Below are positions 5,024 through 5,032 of a stretch of 5,032 nucleotides of DNA, in pieces (position 1 is the stretch's first letter; each line of letters opens with the position of its first letter). Source of the DNA: an uncultured Elusimicrobiales bacterium (lineage in GTDB: Bacteria; Elusimicrobiota; Elusimicrobia; Elusimicrobiales; Elusimicrobiaceae); the NCBI GenBank assembly GCA_934644855.1, contig CAKUDJ010000084.1, forward strand, positions 1 to 5,032. Reading direction: 5' to 3'. The position numbers were made by a program, and so were the translations under genes. Under the pieces are notes generated by a model. It did no database searches and was not told the DNA's origin. It saw only the letters and a list, made by a program, of their open reading frames with translations.

Positions 5024-5032
5024 CACCCGCGC

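Overview
The window is a compact, roughly half-GC bacterial chromosomal segment with five coding regions, one of them cut by the left edge, and probably a sixth small one at the right edge. The core genes (L11, L1, Obg) mark it as bacterial chromosome, not phage or plasmid. Two signal-peptide proteins with divergent sequences, and the general protein style, suggest a poorly studied Gram-negative-type lineage. My impression is a gut Elusimicrobiota-like bacterium, but this is an impression that no marker here proves. I see no mobile element, CRISPR array, tRNA or rRNA.

Layout. Bases 1-984 (+) hold the end of rplK (ribosomal protein uL11) and all of rplA (uL1). A 59-nt spacer between them can fold into a two-helix structure that abuts the rplA ribosome binding site. 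A strong intrinsic terminator at 1003-1031 closes the unit, so rplJ-rplL-rpoBC do not follow directly as they do in many bacteria. Bases 1085-2330 (+) hold a separately promoted gene for an exported protein. It has two GxxH motifs and two spaced glutamates, the layout of the TIKI/TraB/EreA/ChaN-like superfamily. Its leader has a perfect 7-bp hairpin just ahead of the start. Bases 2343-3363 (+) hold an exported chymotrypsin-fold serine protease behind an extended -10 promoter. A two-way terminator (3392-3418) separates it from the convergent obg/cgtA gene (3434-4813, -). Upstream of obg on the same strand and in the same frame lies a 47-codon, strongly basic ORF (4865-5008, -). An extended -10 element is placed so that its transcript could begin at the ATG.

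How the parts relate. The two ends of the window serve the ribosome: uL11/uL1 build the GTPase-associated region and the L1 stalk, and Obg is a GTPase of large-subunit maturation. The middle two genes encode envelope or exported proteins that may be co-expressed. No clear terminator lies between them, although the second has its own promoter.

I do not see a clearly new multi-gene system. The observations most worth a second look are the TIKI-like protein with its leader hairpin, the possibly leaderless small basic ORF before obg, and the structured rplK-rplA spacer.
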